Positions 53,895-64,000 of a stretch of 64,000 nucleotides of DNA are shown piece after piece. The stretch comes from Aquanectria penicillioides (lineage: Eukaryota; Ascomycota; Sordariomycetes; Hypocreales; Nectriaceae): NCBI GenBank assembly GCA_003415625.1, contig PYIU01000006.1, positions 3,410,001-3,474,000 on the forward strand, written 5' to 3'. The notes beneath the pieces were generated by a model. That model was not told the origin of the DNA and made no database searches. It saw only the letters and a program-made list of their open reading frames with translations. A program made the position numbers and the translations under genes. Position 1 is the first letter of the stretch; each line of letters opens with the position of its first letter.

Positions 53895-55719
53895 ATGGCC
53901 ATCTCTGGCCTCTCCAACCGCCTGAGCGGTACGGCGCTCATCGTCGCCATCACGATTACCAATGCATGGTGGGACTACCCAGATCCGTCATTACGAGTAA
54001 GCTGACAAATTAAGCTCAATGGCATGGTTTGGCTATGATCAGGGGGTTTTCTCCGGTGTTTTGATCTCGGCCGATTTCAAGAAACACTTTCCTGAAACAA
54101 GCAACGCAAACATTTCTGGAATCACGTCCAGTTGCTTCTCTGTATGCATGATTATCCAAATGTTGAGACAATTGCTAACAATACTCTAGCTTGGAGCCTT
54201 CTTTGGTGCAATTGTTGCTTTCACTGCCGGTGACAAGCTCGGTCGAAAGAAAACCGTGGCCCTGGGCCTTTTGTGCAACGTCATCGGCGCGATCCTACAA
54301 ATTGTCTCTTGGCATCTCCCTCAGATGATCGTTGGTCGAGTCATCAATGGTTTTGGAATGGGTCTCACCTCTGCCACCTGCCCCGTCTATCAGGCTGAGT
54401 GCTCCAAGCCGCGAGTTCGTGGAAAGCTCGTCGTGGTCGGATCTCTCTCCAACACTGCTGCCTTTTGTCTCTCAAACTGGATGAACTACGGCCTGTATTT
54501 CCAGGGAAGCGCGCTTCAGTGGCGGTTCCCTCTTGGTTTCCAGCTCATCTTCCCTGTTGTCGTCTCAATCGCTCTCCTTTTCGCCCCCGAATCTCCTAGA
54601 TGGTTGCTGATGAAGGATCGCCACGACGAGGCACTGGAAATCATTGCCCGACTCGAAGGAAAGGGCAAGAGCATCAGCGACCCTCAGGTTACCGCTCAAT
54701 ATCTTTCTATCCGATCCGCGATTGAAATCGAGAGAAAGGATCGCGTTCCTCTTAAGGATGTCCTTGCCTGCCGCGACAAGACCCAAAACCTTCGAAGACT
54801 CTTGTTGTCGTGTGGAACTCAGTTCATGCAACAGTTCAGCGGTGTCAATGCTCTCGGATACTACTTGCCTACCCTTTTGCAGCAGAGCGTTGGTCTGAAT
54901 GAGCAGGAGAGCCGTCTGTTGACTGGTGTCAACGGAACCATCTACCTGGGCGCCGCATTCTGTTGTCTGCTGATCATTGACCGATTCGGTCGACGAAAGT
55001 GAGTACCATGCACCCTGATAACAGACACTGCTAACAAAACAGGATGATGTTGTATGGATCTTTGACTATGGGCTCATGCTACCTCGTTGCTGCTCTGTGC
55101 CTCAAGACAGCTGAGAATGACAAATCGCAAGAGCGAGTGGTAAGTTTATTCGAAGCTAAGAAACATTCATGATTTAAACTAATGATCGTAGCTCGGCCGC
55201 GTCACTACCGCCATGTTCTTCATGTACTACTTCTTCTACGGAACCAGCTTTGCCAAGGTCCCATGGGTTTACAATTCCGAGATCAACTCGCTTGGCTGGC
55301 GAACTCGAGGCGCTGCCGCCGCCACGGCTACTAACTGGATGGGTGGCTTCATCGTCACCCAGTTCACTAAGATTGGGGTCAACAACCTCCACTGGAAATT
55401 CTATCTCAGTAAGTGCCTCAAGAGTATTGTGCGACTCAGATCACTGACCAAGCCAGTCTACGTCATCCTCTGCTGGGCCTACTTCCCCGTGGTCTATTGC
55501 CTCTACCCCGAGACCTCTCGCCGCACGCTCGAGGACATGGACGAGATTTTCATCCAACACCCCTCGCTTATTGTTTGCGGCAAGTCTGTGTTGACCCAGC
55601 GCGAGCGACCCCAAGAGTTTATTGATGCCGAGGCGGCCCGCATTGCGGAGGCAGCCGAGACCAAGCTGGGAAACGAGGTGGGCAAGGAATCTGAGACGAC
55701 GCATTACGAGCGAGTCTAG
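53895..55719 (+). CDS. MFS sugar transporter
   Basis: Exons 53895..53968, 54015..54141, 54190..54998, 55043..55139, 55192..55408 and 55457..55719; phases fit, giving 528 residues. Sugar-porter signatures: FGYDQGVFSG in helix 1, DKLGRKK, GRVINGFGMG, ESPRWLL before the central loop, QQFSGVNALGYYLP in helix 7, DRFGRRK, and a C-terminal YPETSRRTLEDMDEIF. Twelve helices are expected. Members of this fungal clade carry hexoses, lactose, quinate or uronic acids. It probably imports the substrate of the sugar-acid cluster. Confidence 0.92.
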
Positions 55720-55917
55720 GAGAGAATTTTCTTAGAGGTCTAAGTGGTTCGCATGCGAACACTTTATCGATTACCTAGGCCATATAATACAACAAGGTGT
55801 TGAATGTGTGAATTACTTGATTGCGTGGGGAATAATGCGTTCTGGAACATGAATTTAACGTGACACGGAATGGATTGTTCATTGGCAATCGAAGACTGCG
55901 TGTAACATCGGGCTGCT

Positions 55918-57276
55918 TCACCACTCAATCTTGTTGGCTTCCGAACCACAAGCTAAGCCCTCACAGAATTCAATCTCTTCCTTGAGACCACTCGCATTGA
56001 CCCTCATCCTTCTTGTGGGCCAAATTTCGCCTCCCGCCTTCTGCTCCTTTGCCCGGTGATCCATGACTGCCTCTTTGAGCCGCTTCTGGAAATACAGCAC
56101 TCCCTTTTCATTAAAGGAGTGCAGATCACCGCTGACATATGTACCGGAGTTGAGATTCTTTTGGGCAGCGTCGCACAACCCTTGTCCTCGGACTCAACCT
56201 GTTTGAAGAAATCATCGACGTCCTTGAACTCTTCATCCGTCGCGTCCTTGTGGCGATAGACTTCATATTGCATCGAGGTTGTAGTTGGTGAAGTCGGGAC
56301 TACTCTCATCATGTAAAAGTACTTGGTGCTGTGGTGACAAAGTCAGGCTTCTCCTCAACGTTGAACCTATGTTCGGTGACTTACGTCATGCTAACCGAGG
56401 CATTCGGGAAGAAGAATGTTGGGGCAGCTTTCAAACCTGTATCGTGCTCTGGTTTGTCGGTAACGAAATGTTGAATCTGCCCGCCCTTGACCTCGACGTC
56501 GTACGACTTGAGATCGGTCACTGCTGCAATACCAGGATGTGCCGTGCTGCAGTGGTAGCACTAAATTCGGTTAGCTTTGTCTATTTGGCATATATCGTTC
56601 CTCACCTCGTTGTAGTTATCAACCAAAGTCTTCCAATTATAGGCCCCTTTCATGTCCCAAACATGATCGAATTGGAATTCATCCATGTTGAAGTCATCTA
56701 GACGTGGCTGTTTATCAGAACCTGCAAATTCGGCGCTCCAGGGAATTGAAGGTTTATCGCCGGCTTCTAGATTGACCCAAACGAAGCCTCGTGCGTCTAC
56801 GTGGACATGGACTTTGAACAGGCTATTTTCGTTCTTGTCAAATGATTCCATGGTGTCGAACCGGGGCGCCTTGGCCAGTTTTCCTCCCAAGCCGTAAGAC
56901 CATCCTGTCATACTGTCAAACACCAATAATTATCCGCTTTGCAAAGTTGCTGCCTACCATGGTACTTGCAAGACAGAATGCTGACATTTCCATTGTCTTC
57001 CGTAACGACGGGGTACGCCCGATGTCGGCAAATGTTATGAAAGCCATTGAGGTTTCCTTGTCGATCAAGAACCAGAAAGAATGCAAAGCCAGCTTCTTCG
57101 TAGCGCACGTAGTCGCCAGATTTGGTGAACCGACATCGATGGGTCACCATTAGCCATTTCTTAGAGAAAATGGCTCGTCTCTCCAGCTCATACATTGCGG
57201 GTTCCCTGTACCATGATGACGGCAGGGCGCGAGGTGCATCGGAGGTTGCAATCTGAGAGAAAAATTGAAACATCAT
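55918..57276 (-). CDS. Rieske non-haem iron oxygenase, choline/carnitine-monooxygenase-like (one-base frameshift)
   Basis: Exons 56958..57276, 56606..56904, 56385..56560 and 55918..56328. The Rieske [2Fe-2S] ligands are CRH (ICRHRAYP) and CKYHG, the latter split by intron 1 and followed by WSYGLGGKL. The catalytic domain has VDNYNE, CYHCSTAHP (mononuclear iron His ligands) and a typical C-terminal helix AAQKNLNSGTYVSG. All splice phases fit except that one base is missing after SEDKG near 56180. The run there is C3 on the plus strand, and one extra base joins the frames. Family members oxidise quaternary or methylated amines. Neighbouring amine oxidase and EutQ-like genes support this. Confidence 0.83.
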
Positions 57277-58193
57277 GGAATGAATTAGTTAGATGAGTGG
57301 TATCTCAGTGAGATGGTAGTTTTGAGGATATGGTTCGACAACGAGATGATCGCGACGCTTTTATAAACCGAGACACGGTTAATTCTCACTGACCTGAACC
57401 GTTGATGTTGTCACAGACTCGTGGCTGCAGCCGCTTCCCGTCTCCTTTAGGGCCAGATTATTCCCAATGTAGGCAATACATAACATGTCAATGGATTAAG
57501 TCGACATTGGTGTATATGAGCTCAAATGCCCTTTCTTCTGATCTATCTGTGAGCCCCTGATGGAATTGAGGTCGCCCCGCCATCGCGGGGTATCAATGAA
57601 TCAAGCCGCTGGTGCTCGCACTTTACATCGTGTTTAGGCTTAGCGGGATACAATCTTTGGGTTGGTTGTATCATGGCTTGGTAACGATAAGCAAAGGCAT
57701 TTGCAACTCTGATTATTGGCTGCGTCTATGTCCATGTCACCGTGGGAGCGATTGGCGCGAGGTCATCTTGAATCAGCGACGGCCGTGATCCAATCAGCAG
57801 GGACAGAGTGGATCATTCCAAGCAAGAAATGCTGCGTCAACGCCGGCTCCTGGAACCCGCGGACCCCGGAATTCCGTCGATGTCGATGAAGTTTCGGAAT
57901 GAAAGCGTCAAGTTCATTTGATGGCTCAAAACTGGAGTCATTCTTAGATGCTAAAATTCTTACAACAGACGTATCGCAAATGCCTTGGCATGCCCTGTAG
58001 AGCGCTGGTGTGATATCATTCCGGATGTAATGAGCACGACCTCCCTATAACGAGACTATTTATAAATGTTTCTGGTAATATGGGTATAGTGATTGGGTGG
58101 AGGATTGACTATCATTTACTACTACTTGTACGAAAAAATATTGAGTTGGGTATTGTTAGGGTTGAATATAGAGAACATCGTCTGTCCCTAAAC
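57277..58193. other. Intergenic region, 917 bp
   Basis: Contains the promoter of the Rieske oxygenase (TTTATAAA at 57359-57366, about 83 bp before the ATG) and an otherwise featureless stretch up to the NLR relic. No further gene recognised. Confidence 0.5.
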
Positions 58194-59160
58194 TCACCTC
58201 AACAAGCTACGCAAGCTTGAAATGGGCCTTCTCCTGAGAGACTTGTCTTGGTGCTGCTCTATTGGCGGCGGAGGGAACATTGGCTCCATGCTGCCATTAT
58301 TCGGACAAGGTCTGTAAGTGGCAGGTGGGAAGCCCTGATGGCCATCTTGCGGCTGGACAAACCAAGGCTGGCTTGACTCTCTTGAATTCTGTTGCGGATG
58401 CTGTCCGTAGAAGGCGTATCCAGATTCTTCTTCAGAGTTCGAGACTTTGTGTGATCGATGCGGGAGAGGCGGCGCAGCTGACGGCCACAAGCAACCATTC
58501 TCGCGATATCCGAGACAAGACACTGCAATATCCCCATCAGCGAGTTCAACATTGACGCGGAACCGAGATAATCTGGGGTCGCTTCCAAGCAAGTCTGCCG
58601 GGCCTGTTAATAAATCCTCGACAGAACTATGCATGATGTGAACTATATCGCCTTTGGCGATAAATAGTAGAGACCCACAAGCAGCAATTCCGTTATTAGC
58701 CATCTGAAGTGGATCGCGAGCTCTGAAACCGATGAGGAGTAAAGCAGCTGATAGTTCATGGATACTTAGTGGCGGACAGGCTGCTAGCACCCAGCATAGA
58801 ACTGCCACCGTCAGCTCAACATTTCAGGCTGGATTTTCTGAAGGCTATGGCAATACATGCTGTTGACATCAGGAGGGAGACTATCCAATTCTCGCTGGAC
58901 CTCATCGTAGAAATCGCGTTTAAGCTCACTAATAGTGAGGTTGACCCAAAGAAAGGTCTCGTCGCCTTGACCACTGGGCCTTTCTCGCGCGAAGACACAA
59001 AAGAGGACTCGTAGCCCTTTTCTTGCGATAATTGAACCACCTTTGTCTCAATGTAGAGGTCTACTGGCTGTACTGGATTGGAATCATCCTTTGGTTCCTC
59101 ATCATCATCACTTGCTACATCATCGAAGACGTATTGCTCCAGTTCTGCAATTCTACCTGC
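58194..59160 (-). pseudogene. NACHT/NLR-type protein relic
   Basis: Three in-order pieces in different frames match the region that follows the NACHT NTPase in fungal NLR proteins. These are LYIETKVVQLSQEKGY (about 59080-59030), GDETFLWVNLTISEL with LDSLPPDVNSMY (about 58985-58850), and VLCWVLAACPPLSIHEL through HIMHSSVEDLLT (58808-58620). The last runs on in an open frame to 58194 with a Pro/Gln-rich tail. Two frameshifts separate the pieces, and the P-loop half is missing upstream. Such proteins act in fungal non-self recognition and programmed cell death. This copy looks dead. The C-terminal Pro-rich stretch is probably read-through and not original. Confidence 0.62.
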
Positions 59161-59821
59161 GTGTGATGCGATAGGAATATATTAAAATTACATGGACATG
59201 ACACAGTTATCTAGCATTGAGGATCAGGGCTATCTTTCTGTCTCAACAGAGGTTTTGCGATGGGTTCGTGAGATTCAAAAGAGCGCAGCCAAAGACCAAC
59301 AGGGCGCCCTAGGTCTGCGAGATACTACCGAAACAGCCTCTAGATCTCCTGCCCTACTAGTCTGGTCAGGTAGTCCAAATACAGATTTTCGACACCTTAC
59401 TAGGAGCCCTCGATATGCATTGACCGTGGAGCAACTCGAGGGTCAGGGAGCAGTTACTCAGAGTGGCCCCAAGGGTATCAATTGACATACTCTGTCGAAC
59501 CCACAGCCCCAGCATGCGGGAAATGTTACTACAAGAAGTTGAAAACCACAATCAAGGCAAAATTGTGTCAGGGAACAGCTTACAGGGCATCGTGAATATT
59601 TAATGACGTTCATACTGCTACTCGCATTACGAGGTTTGGGCTGTGCAATTAGAGTAGCTTAGGGAAAATGAATATAACTAGAAACCGGTATAAACCGGTA
59701 TCTCATTGATGGAGATGAAAATCTTTCTAAATATGTTGGAATGTAAAGGGTGTTGACGACACTGACAGTCCATCGATATCTGAAAAGCAATTTACACGTT
59801 CTTTACCGCTGTGATCCTATC
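59161..59821. other. Intergenic region, 661 bp
   Basis: No convincing gene. The plus-strand ORF at 59192-59485 lacks family features and may be antisense to lost NLR sequence. AAACCGGTAT occurs twice in tandem at 59682-59702. Confidence 0.4.
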
Positions 59822-61391
59822 TTACAACTTCGATCTTGTCTGCTCTGAAACAAGCATTGCGTCAATTTCCTTGGATGCAATCGCGCCTCTCTCGATGGCG
59901 CCATCAATGAACCCTCTCCATCCGTCTGCCCAGTCTGCGCTCGCAAAAAAGACCCTTCCATCCGGCTTTTGAAGCTCCCTCAACCACTTGGTCATGGAGT
60001 TGGGGCCCCAGCAGGACCAGGTACCCTTGGCGAGAGGGTCATTCATCCAGTCATAGGTCAGGTATGCCTTGACTTCAGCATCGGGTTTCAGGAACTTCTT
60101 GAAAGTCGAAATGATATGGGTGCTGGCGCGGGGGTCGGTCAAATGCGAGCCGTATCCGAACCCAATGCAGTATGTTCCATCTTTTCTGGAGGTTCCGTTG
60201 TGGTCAGAGAACGAAAAACACCAAGGAGAGACGCCGTAACCATCTGCCACAGAAAACCAGCCAGGTTCACTCTTTGCGAGGTGGAAATGAATCTTGGCAC
60301 CCTGGTTGATGTGTCCGGCTTGGATTGCTTCTTGTCGCAGTGGGGAAAGTGGTGGGGAGAAGGACATATCAGAAAGACAATTTCTGTTCGGTTAGTGAAT
60401 AAACGTTGAATAAAAGCGAGGGAAACTTACAATGGAATCGTTGAGATGAGATATTTTGCTTGAATCTGGAGACCGTTCCTGGTCGAAATGGTAACTGATT
60501 TGCCTTTCTGCATAACCGTCTCCACGACTGTGTTGAGTACTACATGCCCGCGGTAATCTGCAAGGATGGATTTGGCAAAAGAAGTCATTCCTCCTTTGCC
60601 AAGCTTGAACATCCCGGCCAGCTCAAAGACACCAGCCATACTGTGACCTCCAAGGGCGTACCAGCGCAGGACTTCTGTGAAGCCGCATCCGCTGCCAGGC
60701 ACGCTGCCAAAGGAGCTGATCATCCCATCAAATAAATCTTTCTCAATCTGAGGAATGTCAAGCTGATCAAGGCGGTCTTTTGCAGAAAGGTGATCGTACT
60801 TTGTCCAAAGTGCAGGCTGTCGGTACGGCTCATGTGGGAACGGCATCAAATCGCGGCTAGACAAACCGTCGATGGAAAAGAAGGCATCTGCAGCCCGCTG
60901 CACTGCCGCATTGACTTCGTCGCCGTCAACTTCACCACAGTTAGAAAAGGCTGCAGTGTAAAATGTCTTCTTGGCATCAGTGGTGCCAGCTGAAGTTTTG
61001 AGGTTTGGGTAGAGGCCGTAGCGGTGAAGTTCTGAATACACATGAGGTTGGTTCCTATAGAGTTGATGAGTTGCGATGGTATATAGTTTGGGATTATCTT
61101 GGCATACCAGTGTACCCAGGTGCCGCCCATTTCAAACTCTTCTCCGAGTGCTTTAGCCGTCCATGTTCTTCCGCCGATGCGATCACGTCCTTCAATCAAG
61201 AGGACTCGGTGATTTGTATTCTGGCTCAGATTCCGGGCAGCAACTAGACCGGCAAAACCGGTTCCAATGACGACGACATCGTAGTTTTCCTGGACAACCG
61301 AGAGGGGAGTTCCGGACACTACAGCCTCAGTGGTGAGCCCAGTGGTTTCACCAGCTGGAGTCCAGAGGTAGCCTTCCTGAGATGATGGCAT
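59822..61391 (-). CDS. Flavin-containing amine oxidase (monoamine-oxidase type)
   Basis: Exons 61108..61391, 60431..61054 and 59822..60383; phases fit, giving 489 residues. The FAD-binding VVIGTGFAGLVAARNL lies near residue 40, followed by LLIEGRDRIGGRTW and MGGTWVHW. The substrate domain has ALGGHSMAGV and KLGKGGM. The C-terminal FAD segment is GRVFFASADWADGWRGFIDGAIERG. No peroxisomal SKL signal (the end is RSKL, which could act as a weak variant). The reaction oxidises an amine to an aldehyde, ammonia and H2O2. It is divergent from a EutQ-like cupin and near a Rieske oxygenase, suggesting stepwise breakdown of an amine. Confidence 0.9.
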
Positions 61392-61873
61392 GGTCCAATT
61401 GGAGTGTAGACTCAACAAATGCAAGCACAATTAACGCGCAATAACCTTTATTCTCGGGGCACTTGGAGATATTTTATTTGTGCCTTTTTTGGCATGATTC
61501 GATTTACACTATTTCGGTGTAAGTATTTCTTATCCCCATTTGGACAAATAGTGCGGCTTTCATGCACTGCCGATTGCCGTGAAAATGTAGAGGTACGGTG
61601 GGAATCTGTTCTGTTCACACCTTTCCCTTTTGGGGCAATCTGTGCGAGTTCTCAGCCCAGAATTTCGAATGCTCGGAATTGATAGACAATTCCGAGGTGG
61701 CAAGCTTGCCCTTATCAAGGTAGCATGCGCCATGCCCCACTCAATATAAGACGGCATGTTCACGAGGAGTTGACTGATGAATCGGAATCGTATTCAGCGT
61801 AACGCGTCATAGTAGTCAGCTAGGATGACAACGGATACTACGAAGGCCTTTATTGGCAGTGAGAGTGGAGAAG
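61392..61873. promoter_or_regulatory. Divergent promoter, amine oxidase / EutQ-like cupin
   Basis: 482 bp between divergent starts. It contains ATTCCGAGGTGG and AATTTCGAATGCTCGGAATTG (61662-61700), forming an inverted CGGAATT/AATTCCG pair that could be a regulator site. No gene. Confidence 0.4.
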
Positions 61874-62354
61874 ATGGAACTTTACAGCTACTTAAAGCCT
61901 GCCAAACCCAATCATGCCCTGAGAGCTGACACTGTACCAATACGTATCACCGCAATGCCATTGGCCTACAAACGCCAGGCAGCGGCCATTAAGCCGCCTG
62001 CGATGGATGAGAGCGGCAACGCCTTCGGAGGAGGTATGTTCTTGGACGTGGAGAAGTTGGAGTCATGACTGACTCGGCAGTGTAGATGTTGTCTCCACTA
62101 GCGATACTGGCTCGACAGTGCCAATTTCTGCTGGATTCTTCCGCATCGAGAAGGGGAAGCCTTGCGTGTTTACTTATGAATTTGATGAAGCTAAATACTT
62201 TACCGAAGGCGAATGCGTTGTTGAAGATGAGACGGGACAGAAGGTCACGGCTAGACCAGGCGACGTGTTCCTCTTTGCAAAAGGCTCAACAATCTCCTTT
62301 AGCACGGAAACATATGCCCTGGCCTTTTTCTGTGACCAAAGGGCAAAGCTATAG
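61874..62354 (+). CDS. EutQ-like cupin protein
   Basis: Exons 61874..62033 and 62086..62354 (52-nt intron); phases fit, giving 142 residues. A small single-domain cupin. Motifs: GFFRIEKGKPCVFTYEFDE and RPGDVFLFAKGSTISF, which match the C-terminal cupin of EutQ, the bacterial ethanolamine-utilisation acetate kinase. Metal-binding histidines typical of cupin dioxygenases are absent, so it may bind a ligand without catalysis, as EutQ cupins do. I use the ATG before ELYSYL; the longer frame lacks an ATG. Divergent from the amine oxidase, it probably belongs to the same amine pathway. Confidence 0.82.
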
Positions 62355-62472
62355 ATGATACAAGTTTTAAAAGAGAATATTGTAACTAAATTAGGTGTCA
62401 TGCATACTCTGGTGTGCAAAGTGCCTCGGCCAAATGTGGGACAAATAAACAACAGTAATATCCGTGTTGTGA

Positions 62473-64000
62473 CTACCCTAACATAGTTTCCAACCGTTTT
62501 TCAGACATGATATCCACCCAGTGCACCTCGTCAGAAAATATTCGATCTTGATGGCCCGTCTCAGTGCCTGACTCCACGGCAATGTCCATACGTGTCCAAA
62601 CCTCCTGGAGCATTCTGGCCACGTGTGTTATAGGCTTTAGTTTTATAGACTTGTAAAGAGCCAGAACTCGATCACGCACGAACTTTCTCCATCCTACAAT
62701 GTCTTCATTTATGTTCCGGTGATCAGCAGAATCCGTAGGTGCGACCTGCCCTAATGCGCTTCCAGCAATGAGGAGAAGCAGGTTGTGAGTTGAAGTGGTG
62801 CCAGAGTCTTCTGGGACAAATTTTAGGATACCGAAAATCCCAAAGCATAGACCTAGGATAAGTTGAGCTTGTTTGCGCAACCCAGCCCGTGGAACGCGTG
62901 AGTTCGACTCCAGCTCAGTTTCAGCCTCAACAATATCCGGAAAGGCACGATAAAGCTCAACTAGTGTTGCTAGCCGGTAGCAGCGGGCAATGCCATGGAA
63001 GTGATCTGGCGGTGTACGAGGATCGCCGGTATCCTCAATTAAACTTATAAATGGAGGACGACATTTGAGTACGTCTTTTTCCAGTGCTCGGGCCTCTTCC
63101 ACAAGACCCGAGTATAATTGATCTCGGTGGGAGGCTCCTCCTTTGAAAAGTCGAAGGCTTCTTAATGCTCTCTTTTTCCGTAACAGTGTACCTGTCTTTG
63201 CAAGGCAAATAAAGATTGGAGTCCCAATTCCGGTCCAGGGACATGGGTATGTTATCAGACCCGGGTTGGGACAGAAGAAAATATCGAGATATGACAAGGC
63301 TTCCGTCTCCTGGTCGATGAGAAATGAAATCATGGCTTCCCAGTAAACCATGGACGATACCAAGAAAATTTGGGTTTGGGTTAACGATATCGACATCTTA
63401 AGGCCAACGAGGTTGTTTGCGGCCATCCAGTTTTTGAATAGTGGTCTAGAGCCGTAAAGATGAGACAGCCCGATGGACGAAGGGTCATGCCATGCCTAGA
63501 CGCTAGCAGTGAGAAGAGAACTTGAATAAAATAATCGAAATTATGAGTGAAAGTTACCGAAGTCATGCCTAGGAGGATGATGCCGAGGAGGACGTCATCC
63601 TTTACGGGAGAAAGCTGTGCCAAACCTCCACTACTCTCTGGCTGTGGTCTGGAACTCTTGGTCGGATTTAGAGTCGCGAGCTCGGAAGAAAGATATGATA
63701 TTGCCTCCGTCTGGAATTCAAGCGAGACCGAGGCGGAAGGTTCAGTGTTCTGATACAGATGTGCAGCAGACATGCTCAACACACAATAGTATACCAGCGG
63801 CGATTGAACAATCATGCCACCAACCTCTGATCGGAACGGATTGTGCATCGAATCAAAGGACGAGTTGATCTGGCAGATTAGGGAAAAGTAATGATTTAGT
63901 AAAATGGAAGACTGCTCGGCTGGAACATGAAGCAGCAATGCCGACTCTCGATTCTGTATGAAAGGGAGGAGCGCAAGGCTGTCGTCGGCGATGGGGGTGC
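62473..64000 (-). CDS. Fungal transcription factor, C-terminal part (cut by window edge)
   Basis: Exons 63558..>64000 and 62473..63495, joined by a 62-nt phase-0 intron (GTAACT ... TAG). About 488 C-terminal residues are in the window. The sequence fits the fungal_trans_2 type regulatory domain: PLVYYCVLSMSAAHLY, LGIILLGMTSAWHDPSSIG at the splice, LYGSRPLFKNW and YWEAMISFLIDQE. The Zn(II)2Cys6 part, if present, lies beyond 64000. It is convergent with the EutQ-like gene, 118 bp apart, and is a candidate regulator of the amine genes. Confidence 0.75.

Noticed and set aside
59192..59485. Plus-strand ORF of 97 residues near the NLR relic
   Set aside because: No recognisable motif, probably antisense to decayed sequence; not enough to call a gene.

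Overview
The window is nuclear DNA of a filamentous ascomycete, most likely a Sordariomycete and possibly Hypocreales. Introns are short (about 43-110 nt, GT...AG, mostly with a CTAAC/CTGAC-like branch site just before the acceptor), several Zn(II)2Cys6 regulators are present, and typical fungal families occur (NCS1 permease, PL3 pectate lyase, fungal Rieske oxygenase, DUF4396, NACHT remnants). Gene models were built by hand from splice signals and reading-frame continuity. Where exon phases close exactly, this is stated.

Layout. (1) 1-12.5 kb, a compact island of ascomycete-specific families of unknown function. Two protease genes are each paired head-to-head with a gene for a protein with one C-terminal membrane segment, and the two pairs are mirror images around a central 1040-residue protein. 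(2) 12.9-13.5 kb, a dead Xaa-Pro aminopeptidase. (3) 14-22.8 kb, a hydantoin-type module: Zn2Cys6 regulator, NCS1 permease, and a hydantoinase fused to a DUF917 domain. (4) 23.7-30.7 kb, an AlcR-like regulator, a beta-lactamase-fold serine hydrolase and a Baeyer-Villiger monooxygenase. The last two diverge from a promoter holding ten TGCGG sites. (5) 30.8-36.1 kb, a decayed sugar-type transporter and a decayed arylsulfatase beside an intact Zn2Cys6 regulator. (6) 37.4-43.9 kb, a P450, a pectate lyase, an isochorismatase-like hydrolase and a DUF4396 protein. (7) 44.7-55.7 kb, an acid-sugar catabolic cluster: regulator, enolase-superfamily dehydratase, 2-keto-3-deoxy-sugar-acid aldolase, zinc alcohol dehydrogenase, NADPH reductase and sugar transporter. 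(8) 55.9-64 kb, an amine-oriented group: Rieske oxygenase, flavin amine oxidase, EutQ-like cupin and a fungal regulator cut by the window edge, with an NLR (NACHT) relic between.

The best candidate for an undescribed system is the mirrored protease / membrane-protein pairs at 1-12.5 kb. They recall fungal two-gene systems in which a protease controls a partner encoded head-to-head. The best regulatory prediction is that the AlcR-like protein controls the Baeyer-Villiger / hydrolase pair through the TGCGG array. Three otherwise intact genes (protease 1, the permease and the Rieske oxygenase) each lack exactly one base within a G/C run, which looks more like assembly error than decay.
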